The notes: generated by a model from the letters alone, not told the origin. Counted from the first letter of the stretch, positions 11,637 through 22,750 are shown. The stretch: 64,000 nt of DNA from Physcia stellaris (GCA_018902385.1 JABSSW010000004.1:310001-374000), one strand, 5' to 3'. A program made the numbers and translations.

Positions 11637-12029
11637 CTATGAGTTCTTCGCTGCTTCTTTGTGCACGTCGGCCTTGGTCTAATGAAAAAGTCAGCAATGA
11701 ATGGATAGACTCGTTTGGATATCAATGGAGACAGTAACATACATCATGCTTCTCCTCGTTGAACTTGTCGCCAACAGCGTCCTTGGCCGCTGAGGCACGG
11801 GTGCCAAGGGAAGCGTCACTGTCTTTGGCGACGTCTGGGGATAGAGTGTTAGCTAGTGGTGATAGACCGTAAGATGCAGCATCGCCTCACTCTTATTGGC
11901 TTCCTTGGAGGCTTCGGACCCAGCGCCCTGGATGGCCTCGGAAGCCTGGTTTGCGTATTGCCTGTGAGAGCAGTCAGTGCTGCGTGATTAGCAGGTACTG
12001 AACTCCGTGACTTACTTGATGGTCTCCAT
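11637..12029 (-). CDS. grg1: Glucose-repressible protein Grg1 (Ccg-1 family)
   Basis: Four small exons, 12029-12016, 11961-11891, 11834-11743 and 11678-11637, encode 72 residues; all four phases agree. The protein starts METIKQYANQASEAIQGAG and carries the family core SEASKEANKNVAKDSDASLG followed by TRASAAKDAVGDK. It is Lys/Ala/Glu/Asp-rich, without Cys or Trp, and is predicted to be a soluble amphipathic helix like small LEA or stress proteins. Neurospora grg-1/ccg-1 is one of the most abundant starvation- and clock-controlled transcripts, but its biochemical role is not known. Here a TATA box and a CreA-type site lie upstream, fitting carbon-source control. The first exon gives only 14 coding bases, so gene finders easily miss it. 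Confidence 0.93.
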
Positions 12030-12135
12030 GATGTTTAATAAGAGAAGGCTTGGAGTGGAATTATTCTTGAATGTAGACTGAGGTGGGGTTTGTTCGTTGG
12101 GGTATGTGGAAGGAAGAAGCTTTGGAGGGTTCGGC

Positions 12136-12143
12136 CTTTTATA
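12136..12143 (-). promoter_or_regulatory. TATA box of grg1
   Basis: TATAAAAG on the minus strand, about 107 bases upstream of the grg1 start codon; this fits a strongly inducible fungal promoter. Confidence 0.65.
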
Positions 12144-12259
12144 GACGCATAAGAAACATGAGGAACGCAGTACGTCATCCCGCAGGGGAAAGTCACATGT
12201 CAGAGATGAATTGGTGAAAATGATCTGCAAGCAGCCAAACACATCTCCAATTGCCATAG

Positions 12260-12265
12260 CCCCGC
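12260..12265 (-). promoter_or_regulatory. Candidate CreA site upstream of grg1
   Basis: GCGGGG on the minus strand matches the SYGGRG consensus of the carbon repressor CreA/Cre1. An AGGGG stress-element-like motif lies nearby at about 12183. Both short motifs occur by chance often, but the position suits a glucose-repressed gene. Confidence 0.35.
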
Positions 12266-12501
12266 CATGGTGAAGACAACCATTGGCAGGTGACGTGCAA
12301 GGCTCTAAGATAATCACGTTCTCTTCCTCGTCATTGTTATCTAGTAGACACTGCGGCTTAACCAATGGATCAATTTATGTAGTATCATAACAAATTCATT
12401 GTATTCTAATTTGCAGAAAGGATAACCAAAAATGAGCACGCCATTACCATATCAAGTACCGCTCAAACTCCAAAAAAGTCTGATGTCCGACCCTAGCATA
12501 T

Positions 12502-13505
12502 TCAATCTTGCTTCCTCGTCGCCTGCAACTTATCATAGAGAGGAAAATCACGGAGCTTAGGACATCCAGCATCGTGCTTATGGAATGCGCAGATGTCAAA
12601 CCGACCCTCATACCCGCGCTTCAGATCAATGCACCCACTTGCCAGAGCCTTGTAAGCGTCTCTAAGGAACTCGGGACTGACTGTGGCATCAAAAGGCGCT
12701 TCCGAAAAGTCTTCGATATAGGCGCCCGCGATATTCGATAGCATGATGCAGAGAGGGTCCTCCTTGGGTTCAGGGATCGTCGCCCATGCAAGGTTGATAC
12801 TATCGACTGGAGACTCTAAACCCGGTGGTCGGTCTTCTCCTTGTCGCCAAAACGCGACCGTCGAAGGGCCTGCCGAAGAGCTTGAATAATAGACGTCTGC
12901 AATAGTTGAGCACACGTGATCTTGCAACCCATGCACCTGAAGAGCATCAGCGAGTATGTAGATTTTTACCAGAGACATCAGAGGTGTATCCTGATAATTG
13001 GCACAGTCCAATGCTTTTCGACACGGGTTGTCCCAAGCTAGGTGATGAACGCTTCTAAGTTTTCTTACGTATGCTGCCTCCCACGCATCCTTCTCGAGAC
13101 AGTAAGACGGATAATGATAACGGCGTAGACGACGCGTGTATAGCCAATTCACGAAGTACTTGAATGTTGGCACCTCTTGCTCGGGTAATTTGATGATTCC
13201 GTTCGACTCAAGATAGTGCTCGCCGTTCAAAGCGGCGTCGAAGAACGCTGATGCTCGACAAAGGACCTCTTTGTGGACGTCAATACGACATTCTTCGGGT
13301 CCGATCAGTAAGGTCACCAAGCTATCGAACTCAAATATGAAGTCCCTTTATAATGATTAGCTAAGGTCTGAGCGAGCAGCGCAGGGCTACGAGGAAAGGG
13401 TGCCTACGGGGTCTCTTCTAGAGATCGCACCTCGGATACTTTGTGCGCTTCGCAATCCATCACCTCACTGTCGGTTAGGGTCGCTGTTGAGTCTGTATCT
13501 GCCAT
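12502..13505 (-). CDS. BTB/POZ-domain protein
   Basis: Exons 13505-13408 and 13345-12502, 313 residues; the intron is 62 nt. After an acidic N-terminus of about 32 residues, the BTB fold begins: PDFIFEFDSLVTLLIG, then a VHKEVLCRASAFFDAAL helix and LPEQEVPTFKYFVNWLYT, which closes the dimerisation core. A helical C-terminal half includes LVKIYILADALQVHGLQDHV, typical of the large fungal family of BTB-only proteins. Many of these may be adaptors for cullin-3 ubiquitin ligase or unknown scaffolds; no second domain is visible. A TATA box lies about 100 bases upstream. Confidence 0.85.
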
Positions 13506-13605
13506 AGTACGTTTTTTGGGTTGATCCTTTTGATGAGAGCAAATCAGAAGTGCAACGTGTGTTGGCAGCAAAGTCTAGGATCCAGAACAGTGACGGCTCT
13601 GTTCA

Positions 13606-13613
13606 TTTATATA
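13606..13613 (-). promoter_or_regulatory. TATA box of the BTB gene
   Basis: TATATAAA on the minus strand, about 100 bases upstream of the ATG at 13505. Confidence 0.5.
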
Positions 13614-14512
13614 GTCGGTCTTTTTCTTAGGACTCTATTCCATTGTTAGTCATTCCATGTTTTCACATTGCTCAACTCAAGAGTCAGCCACAAGAGTAAG
13701 TATCGACGATGAGTCCTGTCCTCTGTCTACATTCGACGATGAGTCTTCCGCGGACGTGACAATATGTAAATTGATGACACGCTCAGAGAGCTGACATTTC
13801 GCTATAACTGTGTAATCAGCGGCCAATCCTATTGTCGGGTCATCGCTGGTCTATCTTTACGATGGATATTATGGCTTGACACTATAATTGCTATCAAGCA
13901 ACAGCTGTCACGCGGAGTCCTTGATGGTCTATCGTGAATCTTATTTGATTGGTTGTTCAATTGATCTTGGACGTCTGTGAGCCTCTGCTCAGACTTGGGT
14001 CTTCTTCGATACGACCTGTTTGTGACCAATGGATTGACCTTTCTTGCTTTCAACGACTGAGTGAACTTGATCATACCCATGTCTTGTTCGATTGAATGGC
14101 AGACTCGCCCACCAATTGCCCGGAGGCGCAACATTCCATGATTAGGAAGTATGGCGTAAAAATTCGGATGACGCTTTGATATCGTACACCACGCTAGAGG
14201 GAACAGAGATAGAAGACGTTGACAAAGAGTCCAATAGCACACATGCTGGTAAGTTTCTTCACTTGCTTTGCCCAGCGTTTGATTCGTCATCTCCTCTCTT
14301 TGACAGGATTCTGATTGCCCATAGCGTTATATCATCACACCCATCCAAGGCCCAATAAGAGGCCAATCAATGCATCCATCGCACTATGTTCAGGTAATTT
14401 GTGGCGTAAAAGAATTCACGAAAGCCCCAATTCCGAATGCCCCACCGGGCAATGAGATATTCTAGGCAGTCTGCTCAACTAGCGAGACATCATGGAATCA
14501 TGATTTGGACGC
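13614..14512. other. Intergenic
   Basis: A 153-codon minus-strand frame with an ATG (14290-13829) spans much of this stretch. Its composition looks random, with no domain, hydrophobic pattern or neighbour logic, so it is not called as a gene. Nothing else is recognised. Confidence 0.4.
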
Positions 14513-16896
14513 TCATCTTTCACCTTTCAACATCTCCTTGCAAAAGTCTCCAAATTCTCCCTTGGTGCCTTCATCAATATCATGCGCAAGGTTAGACCCA
14601 TACTTTCTCTTGTACTCAAGCTGTACTTTTTCAAAGTGTCTTGGCTCCCAGTGAAAGCGCACCAACCGACTAACAAGAAGCTCAGTGCGGTCCTTGGAGG
14701 TTTCTGCGAGAGCTTGGTGAAGTAGCAAAGCATCGCGTACAGGACGGTTGAGGACCCCGTTGAGTATATGTGCTAGTGTCTCACCCTATACCACACTATC
14801 AGATGTAGTTCAAAAGCATGGCGAGTAACTTACAACTAGGTTTTGGGATTTCTTGATCATCTCCCTTGCGAAGTTTCTTTTGTAAGAGGCTTCAAAAACA
14901 CGTAGGACCTCTCTAAGGTGAATATCGCTGCGGATTACAATGATCTCAATCATCGCAGTTTCTCCGCCTTCTTTCGACGTTAGAGCTCGGTACAAGTCCT
15001 GTACATCCCTCCGCACCAAGTCAATGGAAAGCTTCTCATTCTCTGACATGCGTCTTTCCTCGAGGGCGAGGAGTATAGCATTCCGGAACTTGTCCTTCTT
15101 GAGCTCTGTCTGCATACATTTCTCTAGGCTATCGTTGTACCTTTTATCGCTAAAAGCATCTTTGATCTTCACAATCTCGCTATTCGTTCGTCCCATCAAG
15201 CTCTCGATGAGAAGCTCACGCCGCGAAGTGTTCGATTGGTACCAGAAGTTTGCCCAGTGAGCCTCACTCTCCCATTGCCCTAGAGCAACTGCATAGGCGA
15301 TCTTTCCGAGGTTGCCAGGGACTTTCATCTTGAGGTGTTTGGCAATATTGATGCCCTTTCCATTGACTTTAACATGTTTTTTGTACTCCGTTCGCAACTC
15401 TAGTATGTGGTCGTTTGATAGTCGCGGTAACACAGAGATGATGGGCGCAGATTCTGGCTTTGAGTGCTTCAACGTAGCGGCTAGAGCTAACGCATCCGGT
15501 TCAGGATTGTAGAAGGAGACACGCTTCTTGGTACGTGGCTTCACCAAAGTAGTATGATGCGGAGAATCATCAGAAGAGTCCTGCGGAGACAATTGTTCGA
15601 TATCTGATAGATCATCGTCCCCCACCGAGGGGAGCATCAGTGGTGACGGCATGGGTGATATGGATTGGTAAGTACCATGATAGGCTTCAAGCAGAGGACT
15701 TCCAGGTGGTGGGGCGCCATGTCCAGGGGCATGGCCTTGACTAGGAGCCATAAGAGACAAGGCGCCTGCTGCCGCACCTCCGGAAATCGATAATCGCTGC
15801 AATTTCTGTCCAAGTTCGTGACTATGAACCGCCCCATTGTGCGGTTTTGCCTCGATGAATTGCGGCTGGGCGCTCTGGGTGTATGATGGCTTCCTACCAT
15901 CATTCTTCGGCATGTATGAGATGTTCTGAGATGGATCTGGATAAGGATAGCCTCCGGAATGAATTCTTTGATTCTCCGGTCTAGGAGCTGTTGAAGGGTA
16001 ACCATACTGAGGTTGAGTATAGGTTGGTGGCATTGATTGCTGTGGGTAATAGGGCGATTGACCAGGGCCCAAATTGACGTTGAAGTTTCCTGATGCACTC
16101 ATCGACATATGACGAGGCTGCTCTGGGCCTGATGCCATAGGTACGCGATGGTCTCGATCATGGCCTTCTTGCGAATGATCGTACTCCCAATTGTATTGTC
16201 CTGGTATGGAGTGTCTGGATCTGTCGTGCTCGGCTCCTTCAGCGCTGCTATAGCTTAGATTCCGTGCGTAGTTCTTTGGTCTTGTGTGATCATAGTCATC
16301 AGGGGAGGCATGACTACCATGCCGAGCCTCTCGTCGCTCCCGTTCGTACTGAGTCTTAGACGAATGGACGTAGTCGCCTTTGCGTGTCAAGGCCTTCCCG
16401 TGTTGATCTGGAGATGGAGAACGGCGATGTCTATGATCGTCGGACTTGGGTTTAGAAGCGGTGCGTCTGGACGAACGGAGATCACTACCGCTATCATCAC
16501 TGCTGCTACTCTCGCTCTCGTCATCGTAACGCTTTTTGGTTGGCTTCCTCCTCCTTCTATCTTCTGAATCGCTGCTTTCGCTTTCATGCCGCTTCTTGAA
16601 AGGCTTTTCTTGGACCTACCACCCGAACTGCTTTCGTCTTCGTCATAGTATTTCTTGGAAGGCTTTTTCTTGGGCTTACCCCCTGAATCACTATCATCGT
16701 AGTACTTCTTTGCATGCTTTTTCTTTGATCTTGAGTCTGACTCGCTTTCCTCATCACTGTAGTACTTCTTGGATGACTTCTTCGATTTAGCTGAGGGAGA
16801 TGGAGCTCTCATGTCACGCGACCTTGAGCGCTCGTCGCGCCTTCCAGGTGACTTGGACCGGCCTCGCGAGCGAGAATCATGGACTGAGAGGGACAT
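14513..16896 (-). CDS. Annexin, AnxC4-like, with long disordered N-terminus
   Basis: Two certain coding blocks, 16896-14834 and 14785-14513, are joined by a 48-nt intron. The N-terminus has RS-rich and KKYYD-type acidic/lysine repeats, then a Pro/Gln/Tyr-rich stretch. The C-terminal about 320 residues carry degenerate annexin repeats, including LRTEYKKHVKVNGKGINIAK, RRELLIESLMGRTNSEIVKI and a last repeat with TELLVSRLVRFHWEP. Annexins bind phospholipid through calcium, but here the GxGT-type calcium loops look poorly kept, as in other C4 annexins. Oddity: near 16605 the frame shifts by one. Either one A is missing from an A-run (plus-strand T-run 16605-16608), or a 56-nt GTAGGT...CAG intron (16619-16564) is spliced. 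Both give a correct frame; the repeat pattern favours coding there. Confidence 0.82.
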
Positions 16897-18171
16897 TCTC
16901 AAGGCGGAGAATGAGAGATGTCCGGTCGTAGTCGATTGAGGCCAGTCTGAGAGTAGACAATCGAAGCTGTGCTTCCAATGTCAAAAGGAGGCTCTTAGGG
17001 GTCAGCCCTCGGGATTTCAGACAATGTGTGGTGGCCTTAGGGTTGCTCGTCAGGGTTGAAGCGCTTGTGATATCAATCCTCCCGTCGTCACCGTTAACAA
17101 CCCTTCAAGTAATTATAACACGGAAATGATTTTGTTACAAAATCCTTGTAAATCTTGTGCTAAACACCTTGTTCGCTGATTAGAATTCATACAACTTATA
17201 CTCGAAGAGCTATTGGTTTGCCATGGAACTTGCCACTGATTATTCTGACATGGCACCGATCTTGATGTCTTGTTTGAGCAGCAGCATCGCAATCACTCAA
17301 ATAACCAAGATTTGGATGATGATGGATCTTAGAAGAGCTTCAAGCGTATACAGGGACTAGAGAAGAGCCATATGAGACATGACGAAGAGTTGAAGAATCC
17401 TTTCTCAAGGTGTTCGTACATAATCTCTCTCTTGTTATCGTTCATCTCGATCGAGTGGGTATTGCTTAGCAGAACGTGTAATACAGCAATTATACAGAAG
17501 CAGCTATAGATTCGAACATGATCGAGAGTAAAATCTCAGTATCCTTGTTACCGTAGTATTCCTTACTTCATTCCAGGTACGGATACGGAGTACTAACCTT
17601 GGCACCTGATCTATCTAAAGAGTCACCAACCAGATCATGGACTACACCTACGCACAACTCGCAGACTTGCAGACGGGAGAGCGTCAGTATTCGGCATGTT
17701 CAGTGGTGCTCTGGCTGCAAATGCACCTACCCCTAGCTGCACGGGCTGCACACTCGGTTCTGATTCGCTCTCGCTCCCAGGTGGTTCGCACTCGTTTCTG
17801 GTTCACAAAGCCTGTCTCTCGCTTGTGAAGATCAAAAGGGGAAGTTGGATGCTGACCATCTGGGGGCTGAACCTTATTCCATTCGTCATCCTTCAATCCT
17901 CCACGTTTATGAGTATCACTACGGGAAAGATACCAGTATGGATCATACTCCATCCAGCCAGTGATGGCGTGTGTGTGACTGAGAAGCGCACACGAGGAGG
18001 TTTCTCGTCGTCATCTGAGGCAATGCGACCGTGTCTCTCCTCAATGGGCATGCATCGTTGGCCTCCAAATTCATCTTTTAGTCTCTTCACTACACCAATC
18101 AATCATTCCCCCTTTGCTGCGTGTTCTGCACTAGGTCCCATGGTTCCATTTTCCTAAATGTACTGCTCCGC
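16897..18171. other. Intergenic; weak coding-like patch on the minus strand
   Basis: At about 17684-18102 two overlapping minus-strand frames are rich in charged residues (a DDDEKPP segment, and an Arg-rich segment near the end), but they do not join through a convincing intron and show no known domain. I see no support for a gene. The rest holds the annexin 5' side and the Vps62 promoter. Confidence 0.35.
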
Positions 18172-18179
18172 TATAAATT
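18172..18179 (+). promoter_or_regulatory. TATA box of the Vps62 gene
   Basis: TATAAATT, 70 bases upstream of the chosen start codon at 18249. Confidence 0.5.
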
Positions 18180-18193
18180 GACGTCTTGCCGCC

Positions 18194-18367
18194 ATGGAAA
18201 GAATCATTCGAGTCTCTCTTATGCCGGCTCTGGTGCTATCAAATCAATATGATCTCATCCAAACATTTTCTCTCGCTCTTAGTAATAGCTCTACATGTGT
18301 GCCGAGGAGCCACTGTTCCCTGCAACGGGAAGCGTCAAGCGTCTACGGTCCCTTCCTATGTCAATGA
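18194..18367 (+). other. Upstream ORF overlapping the Vps62 start
   Basis: An ATG in the very favourable context GCCGCCATGG opens a 57-codon frame that runs over the Vps62 start codon (18249) in another frame and ends at 18367. If transcription starts just after the TATA box, ribosomes would meet this ATG first. It may dampen Vps62 translation, or the mRNA may start downstream of it. Confidence 0.4.
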
Positions 18368-19758
18368 CTATGGTAAGACCATAATTCTGGGGCTTTCTAT
18401 CTACTTGTAGCTCATCAAATGTAGCCCCTTTAGTATGGCTTCAGTCACAGGATCCGTACTTCCCGTCGGATATTGGAGCACAACTTCAGCATACCAAGCC
18501 AGAAGTCAACTTCATCGTGGTGCCAAATGCCCCAAACCCATTAACACTGAACAATTTGGACACGTTGAACTCTGCTGGGGCCAACGTCTACCTCACGTCC
18601 GTGGATGACGTTACTAAGAGACCAGCATGGCTGAGAGGCGTGAAGCCAAATGCTTCGGGCAAGACGGACGGGGCTGTCAGTTCAGCCATTATCGTTAATG
18701 ATCATGGAGCCGGTCATGTCGATGCATTTTATATGTACTTCTACGCCTATAATTTTGCGCCGCCTCTCTTCGGTCAAGATGTTGGTGACGTACGTATATT
18801 TCCGAGACTTTTCTTCCATATTCGTGGTGTCGCTTGGGTTTTGAGCCATGTTCTTTTGAAGCATATGACACATTTGGCTCCAGAAACATGTTTTGCCCCG
18901 CAAACGCAGCTTAGATTGTCAATACTGACTTCGATATCTCCATAGCATGTGGCAGACTGGTACGTATATTTCGAAGCTTTTTCTTCCATTTCCGTGATGT
19001 TGCTTGGATTTTGGGCCATGCTCTTGAAGCAAATGACACATTTGGCTCTAGAAATATGTTGCACCTCCCGTAAACGCAGCTTAGATTGGCAATACTGACT
19101 CCGACATCTCCATAGGGAGCACACAATGGTCCGGTTCCTGAATGGCAAACCCCAGGCCGTTTGGTTTAGCCAGGTTAGCGAAGCACTCGCCTGGCTTCAG
19201 TCCTGAGTCAGTGCTAACATCCTTCACCAGCATGAATATGGGGAAGCGTTTAGCTACAATGCCGTCGAGAAAAGGGGACAAAGACCGGTGGGCTATAGTG
19301 CCAACGGTTCTCATGCCACTTATGCAACTACAGGGTAGGCATCATTCACTTTTGTCGAACGTCACGTCCACGGACTGACAAGGTGAAATAGCACTCATGA
19401 TCATACTATACCTGGATTAAACCTTCCGAAAGGCTTTTTGGAGGACAAATGCGACCAAGGCACCCTATGGGATCCTACATTGAGCGCATACTATTATCGC
19501 TTCGATGCAAACACCAAAGCCTTCACGGGGTATGACTCAAGCTACCCGACAGCTTGGTTGAACTACATTGGAAAGTGGGGCGATCAACAGTATCCCAACT
19601 CGGATCCCCGACAGCATGAAATATTGCCCGGTGTTGATGCAACGGCGAGATTTGTCTCGGGTCCCACTGGACCAATAGACAAGCAACTGAACCGGACAAA
19701 TGTCTGCATAGAGTACAACAACCTACCTTGCATCATTCGACCTTTTCGGGGTCCCTAG
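18249..19758 (+). CDS. Vps62-family protein with signal peptide
   Basis: Six exons: 18249-18372, 18425-18789, 18946-18959, 19116-19173, 19231-19334 and 19392-19758, giving 343 residues. The N-terminus is a signal peptide (MISSKHFLSLLVIALHVCRG). The Vps62 core follows: YAPLVWLQSQDPYFPSDIGA, then VNDHGAGHVDAFYMYFYAYN, then HVADWEHTMVRFLNGKPQAV and SANGSHATYATTG, THDH. The family is named after yeast Vps62, linked to cytoplasm-to-vacuole targeting; its biochemistry is unclear, and the secretion signal suggests a vacuolar or extracellular site. The conserved HVxDWEH motif is split by a 14-nt exon between introns 2 and 3, which are near-copies of each other (listed separately). A uORF overlaps the start. 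No other break is seen. Confidence 0.92.
18790..18945 (+). repeat. Introner-like intron, copy 1 (Vps62 intron 2)
   Basis: A 156-nt intron with donor GTACGT, branch-like TACTGAC and acceptor CCATAG. By eye it is about 85% identical along its whole length to the next intron of the same gene. Other introns of this gene are 52-57 nt and unrelated in sequence. Confidence 0.8.
18960..19115 (+). repeat. Introner-like intron, copy 2 (Vps62 intron 3)
   Basis: Also 156 nt, with the same GTACGTATATTTC start and the same CTCCATAG end as copy 1. Many of the differences are C/T or G/A changes, with a few small indels. It lies 14 nt downstream of copy 1. I found no third clear copy in the window. Confidence 0.8.
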
Positions 19759-20489
19759 GTAGTCATATATTGAATGTATTATACCAGCATAGAGCTGACC
19801 TCAGTCAATGAATCCACGCTACCAAGGCCTGGTACGCAACGGGTGTTGTGTTGGTCGTTACGAGACTATTTGATGGGCTCACTCGCAACAGGCTGATTTG
19901 CCGCGAGATTGACGCGCATATTTGCATTCTATGCATTGTCATCAGTATACCCAATGTGATAAGATGCGTACCCACGGAGAATATGAAAATCAGATGAGAA
20001 AGACATCATCTGATTCGTCCCGCACACGATTTACAGTCCGTAGCTCGAGTACGGATAGTATCAAGCCGTTGGCAAAATCAAGCTTCCCTGGAAAGCTTGA
20101 TTTTGCGTCTCGTGCTAAGCCTTTAATGATCTAGTGGCACTTTTTTAGTTCTTGAAATTCGACGAAACCCTTGACTTTTGGACATCAGGCGGGATTTGGT
20201 CACGATGACCCCTGATTGTCACTTGGACAGCCTTGTTTTCCTTATTGTTGTTTGTTTGACCCATTGTTTTGCGACTACACGTGTAATTACAACACTAATC
20301 CATTCTATCCTTAAGGAACATCGTCTTTGCCTTCATCTGCGTGACCTGACTGACCTCTTGCTTTGCTCACTGAACACAGCGCGTCAGATCTCGAAAAGAG
20401 GGTCCAACACAACATGATTCACCTTTAGCGTTGGACTTCTACCTACACTGCTGAGGACTTTCACTACTGGCCTTACAGCCCTATCCAAG
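19759..20489. other. Intergenic
   Basis: 3' region of the Vps62 gene and 5' region of the K+ channel gene. It holds one strong hairpin (listed separately) and no further gene. Confidence 0.5.
20072..20106. repeat. Perfect 14-bp inverted repeat (hairpin)
   Basis: GCAAAATCAAGCTT at 20072-20085 and its exact reverse complement at 20093-20106, with a 7-nt loop. It lies about 315 bases downstream of the Vps62 stop. It could be a 3'-end structure or a short foldback relic; function unknown. Confidence 0.6.
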
Positions 20490-22750
20490 ATGAACGATCC
20501 AGGCCTTGACAACCCCATCCAAAATGGTGCAAAGGCGGTCGAGGATGACAACCGAGAAGAAGATGAGCTCGAAGAGGAAGATGAGCAGGCCTTCCTTAAT
20601 CCGAGGTTGCACCCTCTCCTCTGAAAGGATGGAAACAAACTGACAGCTTTGATAGCCGATGGTGGTTCGCTTCGACTGCATTCCCACTGTTAGCAGTGCG
20701 TCCTTCTCATCCATACTGCTTCTATCATATTGCTGATCATGGTAACATAGGGCACCTTTGGGCCTATGGCTAGTGCCTTCTCCGTCTGTGCCCTGGTGGA
20801 AAACTGGAAAGTAGTAATACCTCCCGGAGGCGATGAAGCTCATGGGATTGATCAGGAGGATCCTAAATGGTAGGAACTCCTACTTCCAGCCCTGTCAACG
20901 CACAGATTGTGTAGGCAAGATACTGACCCTATCGTTCTAGGTTGATTGCCATCAATGCTGTCTCTCTCGTCTTCGCCCTGATCGCCAATTTCTCTCTACT
21001 TCTTAACATGGCACGCCGTCTATCCTTCTCCATAGCACAGCCAATAACGATCCTTGGATGGTTCGTCGCTTCAGTCTTGTTGATTGCTTTGGTCTCTACC
21101 TCCGTCCACACTTTGAAAGTACCCGGCGAAAATCGTGCCTTAACCCAAGCCTTCTACTATGCTATCATCGCTGCCGCGCTTTATTTCATAATTGCGTCTC
21201 TGATGTGCTGTACTGTCTATGGGGCGTACAAAGATCACTACCCTAAAGAGTTTCGCCTCTCGACCAGCCAACGGACACTCATGTTACAGACAATCAGCTT
21301 CATGGTTTATATGATTGGTGGTGGAGCAGTATATTCCAAAATTGAGGGGTGGAAGTTCTTGGACGCCGTGTATTTTGCGGACTTCACTCTTTTGACCGTG
21401 GGTATCGGTGATTATGCGCCATTGACCCATCTCGGTCGAGGACTTTTGTTCCCATACGCCATTGGAGGCATCGTCATCCTTGGTCTTGTTGTCGGATCTA
21501 TCAGATCGCTGGTTCTAGAGCGCGGTAAGGCAAAGCTTGGTAGTCGTCTGATAGAAAAGAAACGTGAAGCGCTGCTTCGGAACATGTATAAAAAGGAGAA
21601 AAAAGACAAGCTCATCCCGGTGACTGAAGAAAAGAAGCGTACTGAAGAAGGCTTGACTGAAAGACAACGGCGAAAAGAAGAATTCCACCTCATGCGGAAG
21701 ATACAAGACCGAGCGTCTGTGCGTCAAAAATGGACAGCTTTGCTCATCTCGGGTAGCGCCTGGTTTGTCTTGTGGTTCGTTGGCGCGGTCGTCTTCTGGA
21801 AGGCAGAGCGTGCACAAAATTGGACTTATTTCCAGTCTCTTTACTTTGCATACACCTCGCTGTTGACGATTGGATTCGGTGACTTCACACCCTTCAGCAA
21901 CTCTGGGAAACCGTTCTTTGTATTTTGGTCTCTCTTGGCCGTGCCGACACTTACTATACTCATTAGCAACATGGGAGATACCATTGTCAAGGGGATACGT
22001 GATCTGACTCTCTACCTCGGAGAGTTCACCCTTCTCCCAGGTGATGTTGGAATCAGGCAACGGCTGAAACAACTCATGACAAAAGTCCGTGGCAAGAAGA
22101 TATTTTCGAGTACCAAGACGCACATGATGGATGAAGCACCAGGCTCCTTGAGCGAAAAGAACAACGTAGATGAAGAGAAAGCAGATGACCTGGGTGGCGC
22201 CGCAGCAGACGGCCTGGCAGGAGCTTATGAACGCGAGGAGCTCAAGGCTGCGGGCTCCGCCAAGGCACGGGGCGACAAGCTCGATGAGAATATGCACGAG
22301 TACCACTATCTTCTTATTAAAGAGTTTCGGAGCGTCATGAAACACTTAAATGAGAATCCGCCGAGAAAATATTCGTATGATGAATGGGCCTGGTATCTGA
22401 AGCTGATGGGTCAAGATGAAGCCAGCGCAAGTTCTCATCGCACAGCGCCAATCAAAGTCAAAAAATCGAAGGATGAAGGGCCCGACATGCAGCAGGCACA
22501 AACCGACGATCATGACAAAAGCGCTCACGCCTGGAGCTGGCTAGGGAATCGAAGTCCTTTAATGGGAGAGATGGAAGAGGCTGAATGGGTCCTCGAACGC
22601 CTCTCCCTCACCCTGGAGAAAGTATTGAAAAAGCAGTTCGAGTTGCAACAGAAAGGGACAACTGTGGAGCAGCCTCCAGTGAATGCTGTTAGCAAAGTCC
22701 AGAAGGAGGAAGGATACAGTGACCAAGAAGAGCTGGACTCTGATACGTAG
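20490..22750 (+). CDS. TOK-type two-pore outward-rectifying K+ channel
   Basis: Four exons, 20490-20605, 20656-20695, 20751-20869 and 20941-22750, giving 694 residues. An acidic N-terminus is followed by RWWFASTAFPLLAGT and a set of membrane segments in the TOK1 plan (eight helices, two pore loops). The two selectivity filters are TVGIGDY (near residue 243) and TIGFGDF (near residue 400). A basic cytosolic loop rich in Lys/Glu lies between the pore domains, and a long hydrophilic tail of about 250 residues ends acidic. Yeast Tok1 carries outward K+ current at the plasma membrane; the role here is taken from the family. The first intron uses a less usual donor (GTTGCA), but the frame and the conserved start of helix 1 support it. 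Confidence 0.92.

Noticed and set aside
13829-14290. 153-codon minus-strand frame with ATG
   Set aside because: Composition looks random; no domain, signal peptide, TATA box or homologue that I recognise. Kept as uncertain.
17684-18102. Two charged minus-strand frames
   Set aside because: They cannot be joined by a convincing intron and show no known domain.
21515-22345. 276-codon minus-strand frame
   Set aside because: Antisense to the K+ channel, whose two pore filters fix the plus strand as coding.
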